Source: Odiellus spinosus (Eukaryota; Arthropoda; Arachnida; Opiliones; Phalangiidae). From it: a DNA stretch of 64,000 nt. The stretch is taken from positions 22,407,434 to 22,471,433 of the forward strand of contig OY987227.1 in assembly GCA_963920705.1 (NCBI GenBank). Direction: 5' to 3'. Both the position numbers and the translations under genes were made by a program. Below are positions 12,458 to 25,200 of this stretch, in pieces (position 1 is the first letter of the stretch; each line of letters begins with the position of its first letter). Under the pieces are notes generated by a model. It saw nothing but the letters and a program-made list of their open reading frames with translations, was not told the origin of the DNA and ran no database searches.

Positions 12458-14511
12458 CTCCCGCATTTAATTTGAAACTATTACGTCCTTAGATTCACAC
12501 ATAAACCGGATAAAAATCTAACTATTCCCTCATCATGTCAAACTCGTAGAAGGAGACGAAAACCTTAAATTCCCAATATTAAAGTCATGTGTCGTTTTAT
12601 TTTCATTGAAATGACGTAGAAGGGGACAAATTATGATATTTTATATGCCTATATAGTTTCCAGAATATACTTAGTAAAATAAAAATAATAATAATCTCTT
12701 GATAATCAAAACCTCAAGTTTATGAGACCTGCCCTTTAATGATGGTATTACAATACCTATATCCATCGTCTATATTTGTAAAATTATCATTAAATTGAGT
12801 GGAAGGTCGGGGAGCGGGATTAAGCTGGTAATGACGTCTCTTTGCCTTTCATCGAATTGACTTTATAACAAAACGGACGTATTTACTTAGGAAGAATTTA
12901 TATATTTTGAAATGCGAGTTAACACTGCACCTTTTAATTACGGAAAATGCTTAAATAATTTTAAAGTGAAAGTAGCCCTAATTTCCGTTAAAATCTATTC
13001 AATTAACCGTATATGAAAATACGGTCATCGTATGACACGTATATTTTTATATTTGACACAAAATGCGCATTAATTACGTTCAGGATCAGTTGGCAGCGTG
13101 AAAAAAACCTGAGACTCATAAATAAGCATTGTTAAACCTCACAAGGAAATAGGAATTCGTTGCCAACTTCCCTTGAACACGATCGGTTAATATATAATGT
13201 ATAGATTACATGACCAGGTCATAACCGAATTTGATTGCATTCCTTATATAAATTAATTCGAACCTTCGTAAATTTAAGCGAAGTTTTGTAATTAGCAGAT
13301 TAAAACTATCTAGCTAATGTAACTTAAAAAACATTTGGAGCTGAAGTCAATAAATACCAATTCAGAGAAAATTACTAACTCTCTGTTCTGGTATTGTTAA
13401 AATCGTGACTTGTTGATAAAATAGTTCACTAACGAGCTCGTGTACTAGCAGCTAACTATACTAGAAATCTTTGAATGTAAAAAAGTACCCTCATACTTCC
13501 ACAACAGGGTTAACCGTGCACCTACTCTTTAATACCGTTATTTTCCTAGAAGATGGTTAGCTGGACTATGACGCGCATGCTAAAGCTTGTTCAAGAAGGC
13601 TAGGAAGTTAGTTTCCCTAACTTTTCCAGGTTTTCCCTGACCATTTCTAAATAATTTTCCTAAACAATTTTAACAATTTATTTTTATTAGCGAGCTTTTG
13701 GAAATTCCCACTTTTTATTTGACATAGTTTATCAATCAGGGTTGATAGTTTTCCCAGAATATGAGAAATAAAATAATTATCTTTAGGCAAATATTATCAG
13801 TTTGAAATAATTATATGTTACAATTAATAGGTCAACCAATCATAAACAGTTCCTTGACATGTACTAAAATATTTAATTTAGACTCATTTTCAAATTCCCT
13901 GACCTTTTGGGTCAATTTCCGAATTCCCTGACTTTCCCAGTTTTTTTAGGTCGTGTATGAATACTGTGTTGATCATTCCGTTTATATTTATGTATGAATT
14001 ATTGGTTTAATATAAGTATTTAAGATTTCGGTATATTGTAGGTCAATTTCTATTCCCTAAAAATTAACGTTTTCAACGTTTCACTACCCCTTTATGAAGT
14101 CGAAAACATGAGTAAAATTAACTACGATTATTTAAAGTTCTTGTTAACCGGCGTTGTTTAACACTCCTTAAAAATCATTACACTGAATCAAATTGAAAAA
14201 ATCGTTTCCTCAGTTTCTGTAAAATGTTTTGTAAATATCCGATTGTCCCACATATAATTAAATTGATTTCAAGGTAATTATTGGGAAAGATGAGAAAGCA
14301 TTTGGAAATAAAAAATGTAAGACTCATAATCTGGGTCAATTATGAATACGGTGAATTACCTTACACATTAATTTATGTTTCTTTCTAAACTATCCCCCAT
14401 TTTAAATTAAAGGAAAGGTTCAGGTTAAAAAATACGTAGAAAAAACCGTTACGGTTCCTCTCCACAATCAATCAGTTTTCTCCTCTATTGTTCTCCTAAT
14501 ACTCTCTTCAG
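12458..14511. other. Gene-free AT-rich stretch with repeat debris
   Basis: I see no gene. Between about 13600 and 13950 there are several copies of the phrase TTCCCTGACTTTCC or close variants; this phrase is typical of the interior of the CAGGG-ended elements elsewhere in the window, so a decayed copy probably lies here without intact ends. Confidence 0.35.
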
Positions 14512-14998
14512 ACGAGCCTATAAAACTGGGTTTAGTAAACCAAAATTTATTTCTAAATCAGGGTTAGTGTTTCAGACGGTGTAAATTTTAAACCCAGTTT
14601 AATCCCGAAACCGCAGTTATTAAACAAACCAACGCCATCTGCGCGCGCGGGAAAAGCTAAGCCTAATTGCGTGAAATTAGGCTTAGCTTTCCCGCGCGCG
14701 GCTTATTTTCTCCGCTTGAACCTTTCTCCGCTTTTAAAAAATGATTGTGAACGAACTATTCGGTGTAAAATTATGAAATTAGACTTGAAATATATCTCAA
14801 AGGTAATTTACTTTCAAAAAATCAAATCCCGTATTTTTGGCGGGAATAATTTCGCTATTAAATTTCAGTCTGTTTTGTTTCTCGTCTGAAAACATCGGTC
14901 GTAAGCTTTTAAACCAGTTTTAAACTTCAGTTTATTTTAAACCATTCTTGGCTAAAAATTAACCGAACTCGGCTTATTTTATGATCGTCTGAAGAGGG
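14512..14998. mobile_element. TA-target MITE with perfect central hairpin
   Basis: The ends CTCTCTTCAGACGA (left) and TCGTCTGAAGAGGG (right) are inverted repeats flanked by TA on both sides, as in Tc1/mariner-type insertions. Related ends occur at 30110-30249 and near 36307-36433. In the middle, 14642-14700 folds into a 26-bp hairpin with a 6-nt loop and one bulged A; its outer part is pure CG alternation. Confidence 0.7.
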
Positions 14999-15741
14999 TA
15001 TAAGCGTAGGAAAACATATTTGACTGACAGGAAGAGAACTGAGAACTCAAACTCAACGTAGATACACAGTTCAGTTCAGGGTAACACAAGGATTCTTAAT
15101 CACGTAGAGGGATCGAGGGCCGTACATAAGAACTGCCGTCGATTTGGTTTCCGCAACGAGAATAATTTTCTAGGAGCTTTTTCGTTCTAGTATAAGAGTT
15201 TCGTTAGGGGTGGTCTCATTTGTGTAGCAGGAGGATTAGTAACTTTTATCCGTAAGATAAGTCCAGTACTTGAAATAATTTAGTACATGAAGCTAAACAA
15301 TTTAGGTAAAGAGAGGAGGTCATTAAAATATACTTTAACCTCGACTCTAACTGTAGACTAACACAAAAGGTTAGAATAAAAATAAGTTACTTCCGAGCCT
15401 CGTTCATACTTGAGGGCCGGTCTGGTTTTACACGAAGATGGGGAGTCCAACGATAATGTCCGCGCTCCTAGTAGCTCCCTTGCGGATTCAATTATGTTTA
15501 GTACACGCCGTTCGTTTAAACATTCCGGCCGATTAATGTAAAATAAAGTTTTGTGGTGGTACCTGGCTATTGGGATAGTACGCGTCGAAGCTTTACTATT
15601 ACCAAGACCTAGACTCACGACGACTATGTTGGGGCATAATTGTAAAACCTAATTAGGGCATAATGTTGTCCGTTCCCCGTCTCGCTCAATTGTCATAAAA
15701 CTATAGTACCATAGACAAAGAATAGTTTTTATTACAGACGT

Positions 15742-15760
15742 GGGGGGGGGGGGGGGGGGG
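15742..15760. repeat. Poly-G tract (19 G)
   Basis: A run of 19 G in otherwise AT-rich sequence; a run of 13 C lies 200 bp downstream at 15957-15969. The two tracts could pair or form quadruplex structure, and their exact lengths may be assembly-limited. Confidence 0.9.
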
Positions 15761-17581
15761 TTACATCGGCTTGGCATTCGTTTTGGCGGAATGTCTATCT
15801 CAATTATTCGTAAAAGGAAAATGAAAATATTATTTTAAAGAAACATTGACTGTTGGTTAGCAGAAATCTAGTTTTAAGAATATATAAGAAAATACGAGGA
15901 TTTGAAAAGTAAAGGGTAAATTGGCGCAACCAGGTACTTAAAAATTTCGCAAGATTCCCCCCCCCCCCCTCTAAAGGGCGAAACCTGAAGAAAGAAATAA
16001 TATTATATTGGGCAAAGGTAAACACCGATCAAGTTGACACGCGTTAAAAGGATTGTCAATGGCTGCTTATACGATAAAAGAGAATGCTGATCTCGATTCG
16101 GTGAAACTAGTGAAATTCAAAGCGGGCCTCGCCCTAGATTAAACCACGTCACGGAGTGTATAGCCACCTCTTACGCCAACGTTACGCATCTTCAACGCTA
16201 AAAAAAGAACACATTTTAGATAGTCACGTGGCCAATGGCATTTACCCTTTTTGATTCGTTGACAAGTTTTCATCGAGCTCTTTTGACTTATATATAGAGG
16301 TATAAGACTTGTTAAGTCATTTTCAAAGGGAAAATGAAATTATTTTTACCAGAATCATATAAACAATTCCTTTTGGGAGCTGAGATCTTTAAAACTTTAT
16401 TGCCCAATCAATAGGTTGGCGAGAAATGCCGAGAGTGGGGTGCCACCCTTCTTCGAACATGTGGTCAGGACGAGGGGTCGAACATTTGCCATATTTATGT
16501 AAAAGATTTTGGGAAGATTTTCTAATTTAAAAACCATTTTTGGGAGAGATTTAAGTATTTAAATGTAACTTTTCCCCTAAAGAACGTTTATGTGCATGAA
16601 ATTTTCTGTAATTCTTTAATTTTTTAATGTTATTCTCTCGACTAAAGGCCAATTAAGGGCTCAACACATCCAGGGGTGATTTAAGGACTACAGTGATTAA
16701 CAGGTAAAATCTAAATTTGAAGTTAAGAACAATTGAGGTAAAGTTTTAGTTCTTTTTCGAAAAGGGTTTTTATTTGCAAAGTCACTTCAAAGTGTCCAAT
16801 CCTGAAAGGGGGAGGATTGAAATACAATTTTCGTATATTCCATACAGAAAAGTAAACGCCCAAGGGGTCGACGTCCATTATCTATATTTCGTGTAATGAA
16901 CGTACTAAATTATAGTCTTAGAGGAAGCGTAAGCGACCGATGCGCAACTACGAGTCGCTTTCATTACATTAGGTCTAAAATATGCATGGACGTCGGTCCT
17001 TGAATTTCAGCTTTGACCCTTACACTATCTCGGAAGCGTCATTTCACCGCTTAAGACCTTTCAGTTTCCCTTTGTATTTATATTATTCATTAGCATATAC
17101 TATTAAATCGATTGAGTTGCGGTAGATTAAAATAAATTCATTTAAGAGTCATTAAGTAATACGGGAGTTCCAAATAAAAATAATCTTCGACCGCGTTCTC
17201 ATTTTAGGTCGAGGCTTAAACGCGTGACTTTGCAATTAAGACAATATGATATCAATTAATCGACCTTACTTAAAACGCGTTACATAGACCGTATTGTAAA
17301 AGGATTTCCTTTCGTATACAAAATGACAAATTGAAAAATTGTTTCCATATATACGGAAGACCAAGAGTTATTTGCTAAATAGCGAAAAAGACGTTAAAAT
17401 TCGTAACGATAAAAATAATTTATCTCAGTCATCAATTATTACATCTATCCTTGGCTATATTAATTAGAATTTTACGTATTAAATAATGCATCCTCTAAAC
17501 CTTGAAAATCAACACACGTGAACATTTTACGAGATTCAAAATATTACTTTTCTTTAACAGAGTATATATAGTATAAAAAAT
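15761..17581. other. Gene-free stretch
   Basis: No exon or RNA gene is recognised. Apart from the C run at 15957-15969, I see only unassigned AT-rich sequence and a GC-richer patch near 16080-16190. Confidence 0.4.
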
Positions 17582-18000
17582 CAGAGGTATATAATAGCCC
17601 CCTTCGGGGCGGAAGTATGAAAGCCCCTATACTACCAATGCTAAAAACCACGAACAACAAGAGCCCGCTGCTGACTATCTAGGCCACTAGCTCGCGCTGG
17701 ACTTCTCAATGTCGCTACTCTAGTAAATGGTCTTTGTATAAACAAGACGGCTCGATTTGTGTTTAGAACTTCCTGTCTCAGGAGTCAGGCTGTCTGTTAA
17801 AATGGAGTCGAAGGTTGACTTCAGCTCGCGAGTTCCGGAAGTGTGCGTAGGGAAAATTTAGTGAGGTTCAAAACGGTGTAACTATTTTTTGGGAGTAAAG
17901 CGGTGTGTCGATCCGCCGCGATTTACGCCGGGCACTTGTTGTTCGTCGATTTTGCCTACCTTTCATACTTCCCCCCGAAGGGGGTTATTATATACCTCTG
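17582..18000. mobile_element. hAT-like MITE with 43-bp terminal inverted repeats
   Basis: The left end begins CAGAGGTATATAATAGCC and the right end is its near-exact inverse, ending CCTCTG; the inverted region runs about 43 bp and includes CCCTTCGGGG and TTCATACTT. The flanks share AAAAAAT, compatible with a 7-8 bp duplication of the hAT type but within a low-complexity site. The interior is GC-richer than its surroundings and has no open frame of note. Confidence 0.8.
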
Positions 18001-18187
18001 AAAAAATGTAGTATTTGGCTTTACAAGGGGTGGGTGGGCTATTTCATATCATCAAAGGCATCCAAGGTGAAGTTATAATAATAGGCAAATAACTATTGAT
18101 TAGGCTCCGTCCATACGTAACTTAGATTGACCCTTTTAAGAATTTCAAAGTTTTGTTTGAGAGATATTTTGGGATTTGAAACCTTAA

Positions 18188-18570
18188 AGGGAGAATGCAA
18201 CCTATCAACAAGTGATTTTTATCGATTCCTTGTCGTTTAAATAGGCCTAATCCAACAACCATAAAATAGGCTTAGCTGGATTCGTGGAGATCACCTGTAT
18301 TCCCCGTATAAGGACTAGCGACCAATGACATTGGTCTTTGAGTTCCCTCATTACCCATATAAGAACCATCGATCAATGATGTCACTGGTCGCTAGTCCTT
18401 ATATGGGGAGTTCAGGTGATCTCCATGAATTCAGCTAAGCCTATTTTGAAGGCAAGTTTTAAATTGGTTTCTAGTTTAATATTGGTTTAATTTTTTTACT
18501 GTTGGATTAAGCCTATTTAAACGATAAGGAATCGATAAAAAATCACTTGTTTTAAGATTGCATTCTCCCT
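18188..18570. mobile_element. TTAA-target MITE, family A, copy 1 (full length)
   Basis: Flanked by TTAA on both sides (18184-18187 and 18571-18574). The ends are AGGGAGAATGCAACCT and a close inverse ending ATTCTCCCT. The arms are long: GTTTAAATAGGCC, AATAGGCTTAGCTG and GGAGATCACCTG all have inverse partners on the other side, so almost the whole 383 bp is a palindrome. TTAA duplication is typical of piggyBac-type and some other superfamilies; the superfamily is inferred, not shown. Confidence 0.85.
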
Positions 18571-18574
18571 TTAA

Positions 18575-21006
18575 AGGTGAATTCCATTCTAAAAGAAGGA
18601 TCACATTTCAAAGCAAGTAAAACCGTTAGTATTTTTAATTCACGTTAATTATTTAATGAGTTATGGACGTAAGAAATCGTGGCCTTGAGGCGACCATCAT
18701 TTATGGATTTTTAAACCTAAAGAAACGTCACCTGTATCGGTATTTCTTATTGGCTACAACAAGACGTCGGTCAGCCAGCTTTTTCGTTAAAGGACACATC
18801 ACAAGGACATTTACGTTAATTTCATTTTAAATAACTATTTACTGAGTATTTAACAATACAAACACTGGCGTCTTATTTTCAGTTGTAGAATTGATAAAAA
18901 TTAAATCCCCCGATTTTTCTTTTCCCCTTTCCCTTGAAAGAGTTATCCCTCGCTTCCCCGCACCGCTAAACATTTAGAATAGAACCGTCAGTTAGTGATA
19001 AGTGGGTTATTTAACAAAATATAGAAGTTGCTTTAATTGTAAAAATTACGCGCGATATTGGATAGAACGGAATTTGAAATAGAGGCTTGTGGAAATAACC
19101 TATTATTAGATAAACAAAAGAATATCCCTGGGTATGATGTATACGTCTACATGTAAAAAAAAAACTTTGAATAAGGGCTCAAGGTGATATCCGCCAGACC
19201 TTTCAGCAAAAGTTACAAAACTAAATTCCTTCGTACCTATATATATATGAACATAATTTACTACTGTATTTCACGGGTTGTGACTTTTACTATCTCCATA
19301 AATGAATGGTCTTTCAAGAGTTATCAACCAAATTAGTTTTATGGCATTATACGTACGTTTTAATGGAGATTATTTTATAGCAGCTAGCTTTAAAAGTTGA
19401 AAGAGCTAACAATACATTCATTTTCAAAATAAGGATTTTTTTCTAACGCTATATAATTTGAAAGTTCGATAAGGCGCAATTTTCAATCGATTCATATTAC
19501 GAGCGATTAAATTGAAGCCTATCCATATTTTGTTGATAAAACCGTAATACAGTGATAAATTAAGTCCGTTCCTCCAGTAAAATATTTCTGATCCTCTTAA
19601 TTACGCAACAATTAAGGTTTAAAGTCTGTGATTTACCACCCCGACTTATTTAAATCATCTACCATATTTATGGATACTTGTTAAGCCTACTTTCCGAGTA
19701 AGTTAAAAATTGATTTCTACCTTAAACTTAAAAGTGGTTTGTATTTTTTTAAATAGTGGTTAAGAACTTTAAGCCTATTTAAACTATAGTAAAAAAATCA
19801 CTAGAAAAACCTTAAAAATCACCGTTAAAATATTTTATATCAGTTTAGAAGTTTAATAAATTTAAAATATTTACAATTGAAATGGCGCTTAGATTTCAAA
19901 CCCTAAAAACCTTCCCCTTTTAGGGATTCGCACTCTCCTCTCATTAGGTCCCACAAATGTTCATATACTAACTCTTTCTAAATGATGGTTGCTTAATTAG
20001 AGTTAGTTCCGCGGTTAGTTCTCTTTTTGTGGTAATTGGCAACACTTAAAACAATATATATAAGCCCAATTTAGTTTGTTTCAAACAGTTGTGATGAAAT
20101 GTGACTGAGAAGAGAAGAACAGCGGCCTCGCCAGGAAATTAGACGAATTCAATTTCCCCTCTTCTTACCCTCTTAGGGACCGCAATCTTATAAAGTCCCT
20201 CATCCCAGGAGATAGTGTTGTTTCTGACAGAATATCTGTTGGTCAAGCGTACGGTCAAAAGACCTTTAAAGAACAAGTCTCGTGAGCTTTTGGATTTATT
20301 TCCGGAGAACTTTTTAGAATTTTAAGATACGTTTTTGGAGTATTTACTTTACTGACAACTCCATCTTGTACCATATGGTTTCAGAAAGACAGTTTGAGTG
20401 AACTTTAAAAAATGAATTTATAAACTCTTGTTTGATGATTAATTTGAACGCAAATTGGTCACATTTTGAAGATTTCAATAATAAAATAGATTGCATAAAA
20501 ACACTAAATTTTAAGTTAGACCTGACCTTTAACTAAGTTACGTTCGTACTTAAAAGTTTGCACAAAGATATTCTATGTTCGAGTGACAAAAAAAAACCTC
20601 TCTTTTCAGTTTAACATTGTTCCCGTGACATCACGTATTTGCAACAGGGATTAATACACGCTTAACTTCAACTTAAATGATTAAGAAATAAATTATAAAA
20701 TTACTTCTTTATCATGATGACGAACTTAAAATATTATTAAAAATGGCTACACTTCCTCTCTTTGATTAGATATAAAGTTTAACATCTATCGTGAAATCAA
20801 ATCCATTTCAGCATCGACCATTTTGTAATCTTTTCTTGAACATAAAATATTAATTATTCACGAGGACACTATTACTGCAATGTTTTAAACAAGATGGCGA
20901 AGCTAATAAGAGAAGCCACACCATGAGAGGGCATTGCCATGCTACGCGTAATTGCGTCATTCATAATTAGGTCCTTACTCGCTCCTGGGGTTCGCCAAAA
21001 AGCGTG
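18575..21006. other. Gene-free stretch with a family A half copy
   Basis: No gene seen. About 19679-19800 carries one arm of family A (TTAAGCCTACTTTCC ... AAGCCTATTTAAAC) without the other end. A GC-richer patch lies at about 20090-20240 with no recognisable coding frame. Confidence 0.4.
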
Positions 21007-21150
21007 TAAAGGGAGAATCCAACCTGACAATAAGGGATTTCTATCAATTCCTTATCGTTTAAATAGGCCTATTCCATTAAAAAAAAATTACAAAACAATA
21101 TTAAGCTAAAGAAATCAATTTTTAACTTTCCCAGAAAGTAGGCTTAACGT
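21007..21150. repeat. Family A MITE, solo left arm
   Basis: Starts with AAAGGGAGAATCCAACCT and continues through CGTTTAAATAGGCC to AAGTAGGCTTAACG, then stops; no right arm follows. It is a truncated copy of the family seen whole at 18188-18570. Confidence 0.65.
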
Positions 21151-22229
21151 CTTAACAATAATGTGCGAAGAGTTAAATTTCAGTTTTAAAACCTTCCAAA
21201 TGGAATATTCTGCACAGCCTTAGTATCTAAAGGTCCCTTCCTGTGTAATGATGAAAATTATCTGTACGATGACAATTACGCCTTCGAAATGAATATAAGA
21301 GATAACACCACCCGTTTAGTAGGGAATGTGGCTAAAACAGTTTATTAACTACACGTTCTGAAGAGTTTTCAAACGATACAAACAAGGAAAATCTTTGGTA
21401 GTTAATGTTTTTGAGTTTTAATGAGAAATAGATTGATTGGGAAATTAGGTTAATATTTAAAAAATGGATGTCTTTACTCAAACATGAATATGGAACATCG
21501 ATTTAACGAGTAGTCTAGCTTTTACTGCGCTGCCAACTTGAGGTGGCTATTGGCCCTAGACCTTAATTGTCATTTTAGCGTGGACAAAACGAGTTAGGCA
21601 GGGACGATAAAGGGTGGCGGTAACACACTTCCGGACCGTCAGCTTCGTAAAACAGACAGCGCGATAAATTGCGGTGATAACCTCAAGCTTCGTTAGCGGG
21701 TAATTCTCGCTCTGGCACTTCTAAACAACTCAGTTATATTACGTTCTCAAGTAGAAAGTTCCACGCTTTATTCTGATCATGTATGTTACTAAGAAAAAAG
21801 AAGTCCTAGTATAAAAAAGAAACCTTTTCCAATCCTCCATTTTCCTTGTCTCTGGAGGGTGACATCGAGCTTGGACATTATACAGCCGAGACTACAAACT
21901 CCCTTAAAATCCACTCTTACTACCCTCCCACGTTTTAGCGTAAAAAAAAGGTTTATATATCTTATTCGCTGTTAAGGATGAAAATCACGCACAGGGGCAG
22001 ACAGATAATATTTTTGAAGCGCCATATATGTGGTAAGCAACCTTGTTTATAGAGTAAAATGAAACACCAAATTAAAAAATAATTGGCACTCAATTCAAGT
22101 TTTTGACGTCAAGCGAACGAATTTTTCGTTTTGGGAAAATTGGTTTTATGTGTTTTAACTATTGCATAAGCATCTGATCATCGTTTTCTTGGGATTCTTT
22201 AGGGTGTATAAGTTATCGTTTTATAATTC

Positions 22230-22403
22230 CAGGCCCGTATCAAATTGAGCTGGGACCCGGGGAGATTTACTAAATTAGGGGCCGATAATTACAAAATGAG
22301 CCTCTCCACGGGCCCCCCAAAAAAGTTATATTATGATTTTCGGGCCCCTTAAATTTTGTGGCCCCACAGCAAGCGCCACCCCTCCCCTTTTAATCCGGGC
22401 CTG
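22230..22403. mobile_element. MITE with CAGGCCCG ends
   Basis: The left end CAGGCCCGTATCAAA and the right end TTTTAATCCGGGCCTG are imperfect inverted repeats of 16 bp, a pattern common among hAT-type elements. The 174-bp interior has GGGCC-rich inner repeats. No clean 8-bp target duplication is visible. Confidence 0.6.
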
Positions 22404-22658
22404 GTATTCTGGGTGTACACCATTATTGTGTGTACTATTTTTTTTTTATTAAACTTACAATTTAATTATATAGTATTTAGGTCTAATTTATTTAAAAGTT
22501 TATATTAGCAATAAAATTATATATTTCGAAACAGTCAGTTATTTGCAAAATAATTTTTGATAATTTATAGGGTATCGGCTTTTATAAGTAGAGATAAACC
22601 AACAAAGAGGTAGACATAAGCGAATTCGCAAATGTATATCAAAATATAAACAACCCGC

Positions 22659-23281
22659 GTTCACACTATATATAGAGACTAAGTTGCGTTAATACTAGGG
22701 CTTGGAGTGGATTCAAAACGTTTCGCTGTAGCCGTGTGAATGGGAAATTGTTTTTCTCGAAACTACTTCTGGAACCAATTTCAGCAATCTAAATCGATTT
22801 ATGAAGATGTTACGAGAACAAAATTCCGCTTAAAACGATTTCTAGCGATTTAAATATCGGTTAAAATCGATTATGGTAAGCTAGTGTGAACGCTTCTTTT
22901 GAAACCGTTGGTAAAAGGCGCAATTGGAAAATTTTGGTATCAAGTTTTCATCTCTAACATGATGGAATAGATGATTATATAAATAGCTCAGTTCGGCTTG
23001 ATCAACTTGTTAGTTTAGCGGCCGCGTCACTGTAGACGTCACTCATCCCCTAGAGTTCCGGATGTATAAAGAGCGCAGGCGCGGAGAAAGCAGGCGTTAA
23101 GCTTGAGAGTAAAACTAAAGATCTATAGAATTTTGTCATTCTGACTGCGGGCGCCGTGTTTCTGTACAAGAAACGTCACAGGTGACGTCGACGCTCAACT
23201 TACGAAAAAGGACTCCTCCCTTTTATATATTTATCTATTCTTTGAATATTCGAAACGGTTTGAAAACGGTGTAGTGTGAAC
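22659..23281. repeat. Composite inverted-repeat element with GC-rich core
   Basis: The outer segments GTTCACACTA (22659) and TAGTGTGAAC (ending 23281) are inverted and share the AAACGGTTT-type inner motif with the element at 8738-8981. Further TGTGAA copies lie at about 22733 and 22883. The core, roughly 22990-23210, is strikingly GC-rich for this window and holds two GACGTC-containing palindromes and a TATAAA at about 23066. Confidence 0.55.
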
Positions 23282-23659
23282 GTAGCTATAGTCTGTTCAA
23301 GATAGTGAATGGGCGTAATGGGAAAACCTTAGTAAATATAGAGAACATTCCACACGGGAAGAAACGGGTTCAGCATTTCTATCTCTATCTCTACGGGAAT
23401 CTAACGATGTACGAAAGAGAAATAATATAAAATGGAGAAAGAGAAGGACCAAACAAAACGTTTCCTATATATTTTCTTTAGCTGATTCAATTTGGCAAGG
23501 CCAGTCTGTTTCATTACGAAATTTATATTGTTAAAGTATACTTGAGTAACTTGACCAACATTATATACCAGAAGAACATCATCCCTCTAAGTTTAAAAAA
23601 GGTTCCATCCCTATCCCTTCAGCACTTAAAATTTCTATCTGTCGTTAGTGACTAAGTCA

Positions 23660-24352
23660 CTACCCGTACGCGACAGTTTGGTCTCGCCGATTCGGTCTCG
23701 CCGATTTGATTTCGCCGATTTGGTCTCGCCGATTTGGTCTCGCCGATTTGGTCTCGGGACATTTTGGTCTCGAGACAATTCGGTCTCGAGACCGTTCGGT
23801 CTCGCGACAGTTTGGCCTCGCCGATTTGGTCTCGGGACATTTTGGGCTTGGGACCATTTGGTCTAGCGACTTTTTGGTCTCTGGACATTTTGGTCTCGAG
23901 ACAATTCGGTCTCGAGACAGTTTGGGCTCGAGACAGTTTGGTCTCGGGTCAGTTTGTTGTTTAATTTGATGTTGCTTAGAATTTGCACCAGGCTGATTTT
24001 GTAGCTAAGACGTTTCTCTTTAAGTATTAAGCCACAATTCAACCCTAGCCTTTAACGATATGATTTATGATAATTGGAATAATGCTTCTGTATAACCTAA
24101 CCTAACCTAACCTAGGCTAGGATTCTTTGTTCTAGCCCAAACTGTCTCTAGACCAAACTGTCTCGAGACAAAACTGTCTCGAGACAAAACTGTCTCGAGA
24201 CCAAATTGTCTCGAGACCAATTTGTCTCGAGACCAAACCGCTCCAAGACCAAATCGGCAAGACCAAACTGCCCAAAGACCGAAGGGTCTCGAGACCAAAT
24301 AGGCAAGACCAAACTGTCTCGAGACCAAAGCGGTTAGACCAAATTGACCTGT
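23660..24352. mobile_element. Foldback element with minisatellite arms
   Basis: The left block (about 23676-23957) is a tandem array of 16-17 bp units such as TTTGGTCTCGAGACAG; the right block (about 24120-24352) is the same array in reverse orientation. Outside them, AGTCACT and its inverse mark approximate ends. The 160-bp middle includes a short run of the telomere pentamer (CCTAA, 24094-24116). Long terminal inverted repeats made of short tandem units are the hallmark of Foldback-type transposons of Drosophila; no transposase is present here. Confidence 0.7.
24094..24116. repeat. Interstitial telomere-type repeat (CCTAA)n
   Basis: About four units of CCTAA, the complement of the arthropod telomere unit TTAGG, inside the foldback element. 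Too short and wrongly placed to be a telomere. Confidence 0.8.
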
Positions 24353-25200
24353 CCCGAGTGACTACAGTATAGTACGCAAATTTTCGCGGTACTGCCATCA
24401 CAGGACATATAGATAAATGTTCACACGTAGCAAAAAAGCAACCCAAAAAACTCAGATTTTCTGTTGAAAATCTACAGAAGCAGAAATATATACACTTTTG
24501 GGTACATAAATCAGATTTCTACTCCCCAGATGAGAAAAACAAATATATAGAAAAAAGAAGGTAAAGTGAAATTTTGTGGGAGGTCTTATTAAACTTAAAT
24601 CCCTTCACCAAGTGCCACCGAAACTATTAAAAATGAATAAAATCCAAACTGGTGCGCAGAAATTCACGCGCTTAGCTAGTTAAATGGTTTGCAATTACGG
24701 TAGGATCTACAAATTACGCGATAATTTGTTCAGGCCCCTTTTCTGGAAATTCTACCAACCAAAAATGAAGGTACATTCAAAAATTCGCAAAGTAGAAAAG
24801 GAAAAAAAAAAAAAAAAAAAAAAAAAAATAGAGTTGTACTCACAAATTTGAAGATCTCGAAGATAATCCATATTTGAAAGTGTAGTTCACATTATTTCAC
24901 ATTTTATATTAATAAGATATAATGACATATCTGAAACGAAAAAAAAAAGGAATCATTAGATTTTGATTACTAGTTTACCCTTGAAGCGAGGGTTGATCAC
25001 TCTCGTAATTGGTGGACAAGACTGTAGCTTTGACTGTACTAAAGTGATTAGGTGTGTTTATTATCAAAGGCTGTAATCAGTTACGTATTTGCGTAATCGC
25101 ACAGTAATTGGTGTACAAATTTTACGTAAGGTTCAAGGATGCGGGTCAGCATATAAAAATCATTAATTACGGAGTTTATTTTTGCTTTGGCTCATATAGG
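24353..25200. other. Gene-free stretch with poly-A tract and dispersed repeat
   Basis: A run of about 27 A lies at 24802-24828. At 25029-25117 there is a segment opening TTTGACTGTACTAAAGTG and closing GTAATTGGTGTACA, shared with 36833-36958. No coding signal. Confidence 0.5.

Noticed and set aside
15358-15618. 86-residue minus-strand open frame in a GC-richer patch
   Set aside because: Looked at as possible transposase relic, but no motif of any transposase or reverse transcriptase is visible.
18188-18570. A CRISPR-like or regulated-RNA array from the repeated palindromes
   Set aside because: The repeats are whole-element inverted arms with TTAA target duplications in a eukaryotic genome; spacing is irregular.
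23648-24446. Several overlapping reading frames of 65-104 residues with repetitive S, R, F, G, L content
   Set aside because: They are translations of the 16-17 bp minisatellite arms on both strands; open frames follow from the repeat unit, not from coding selection.
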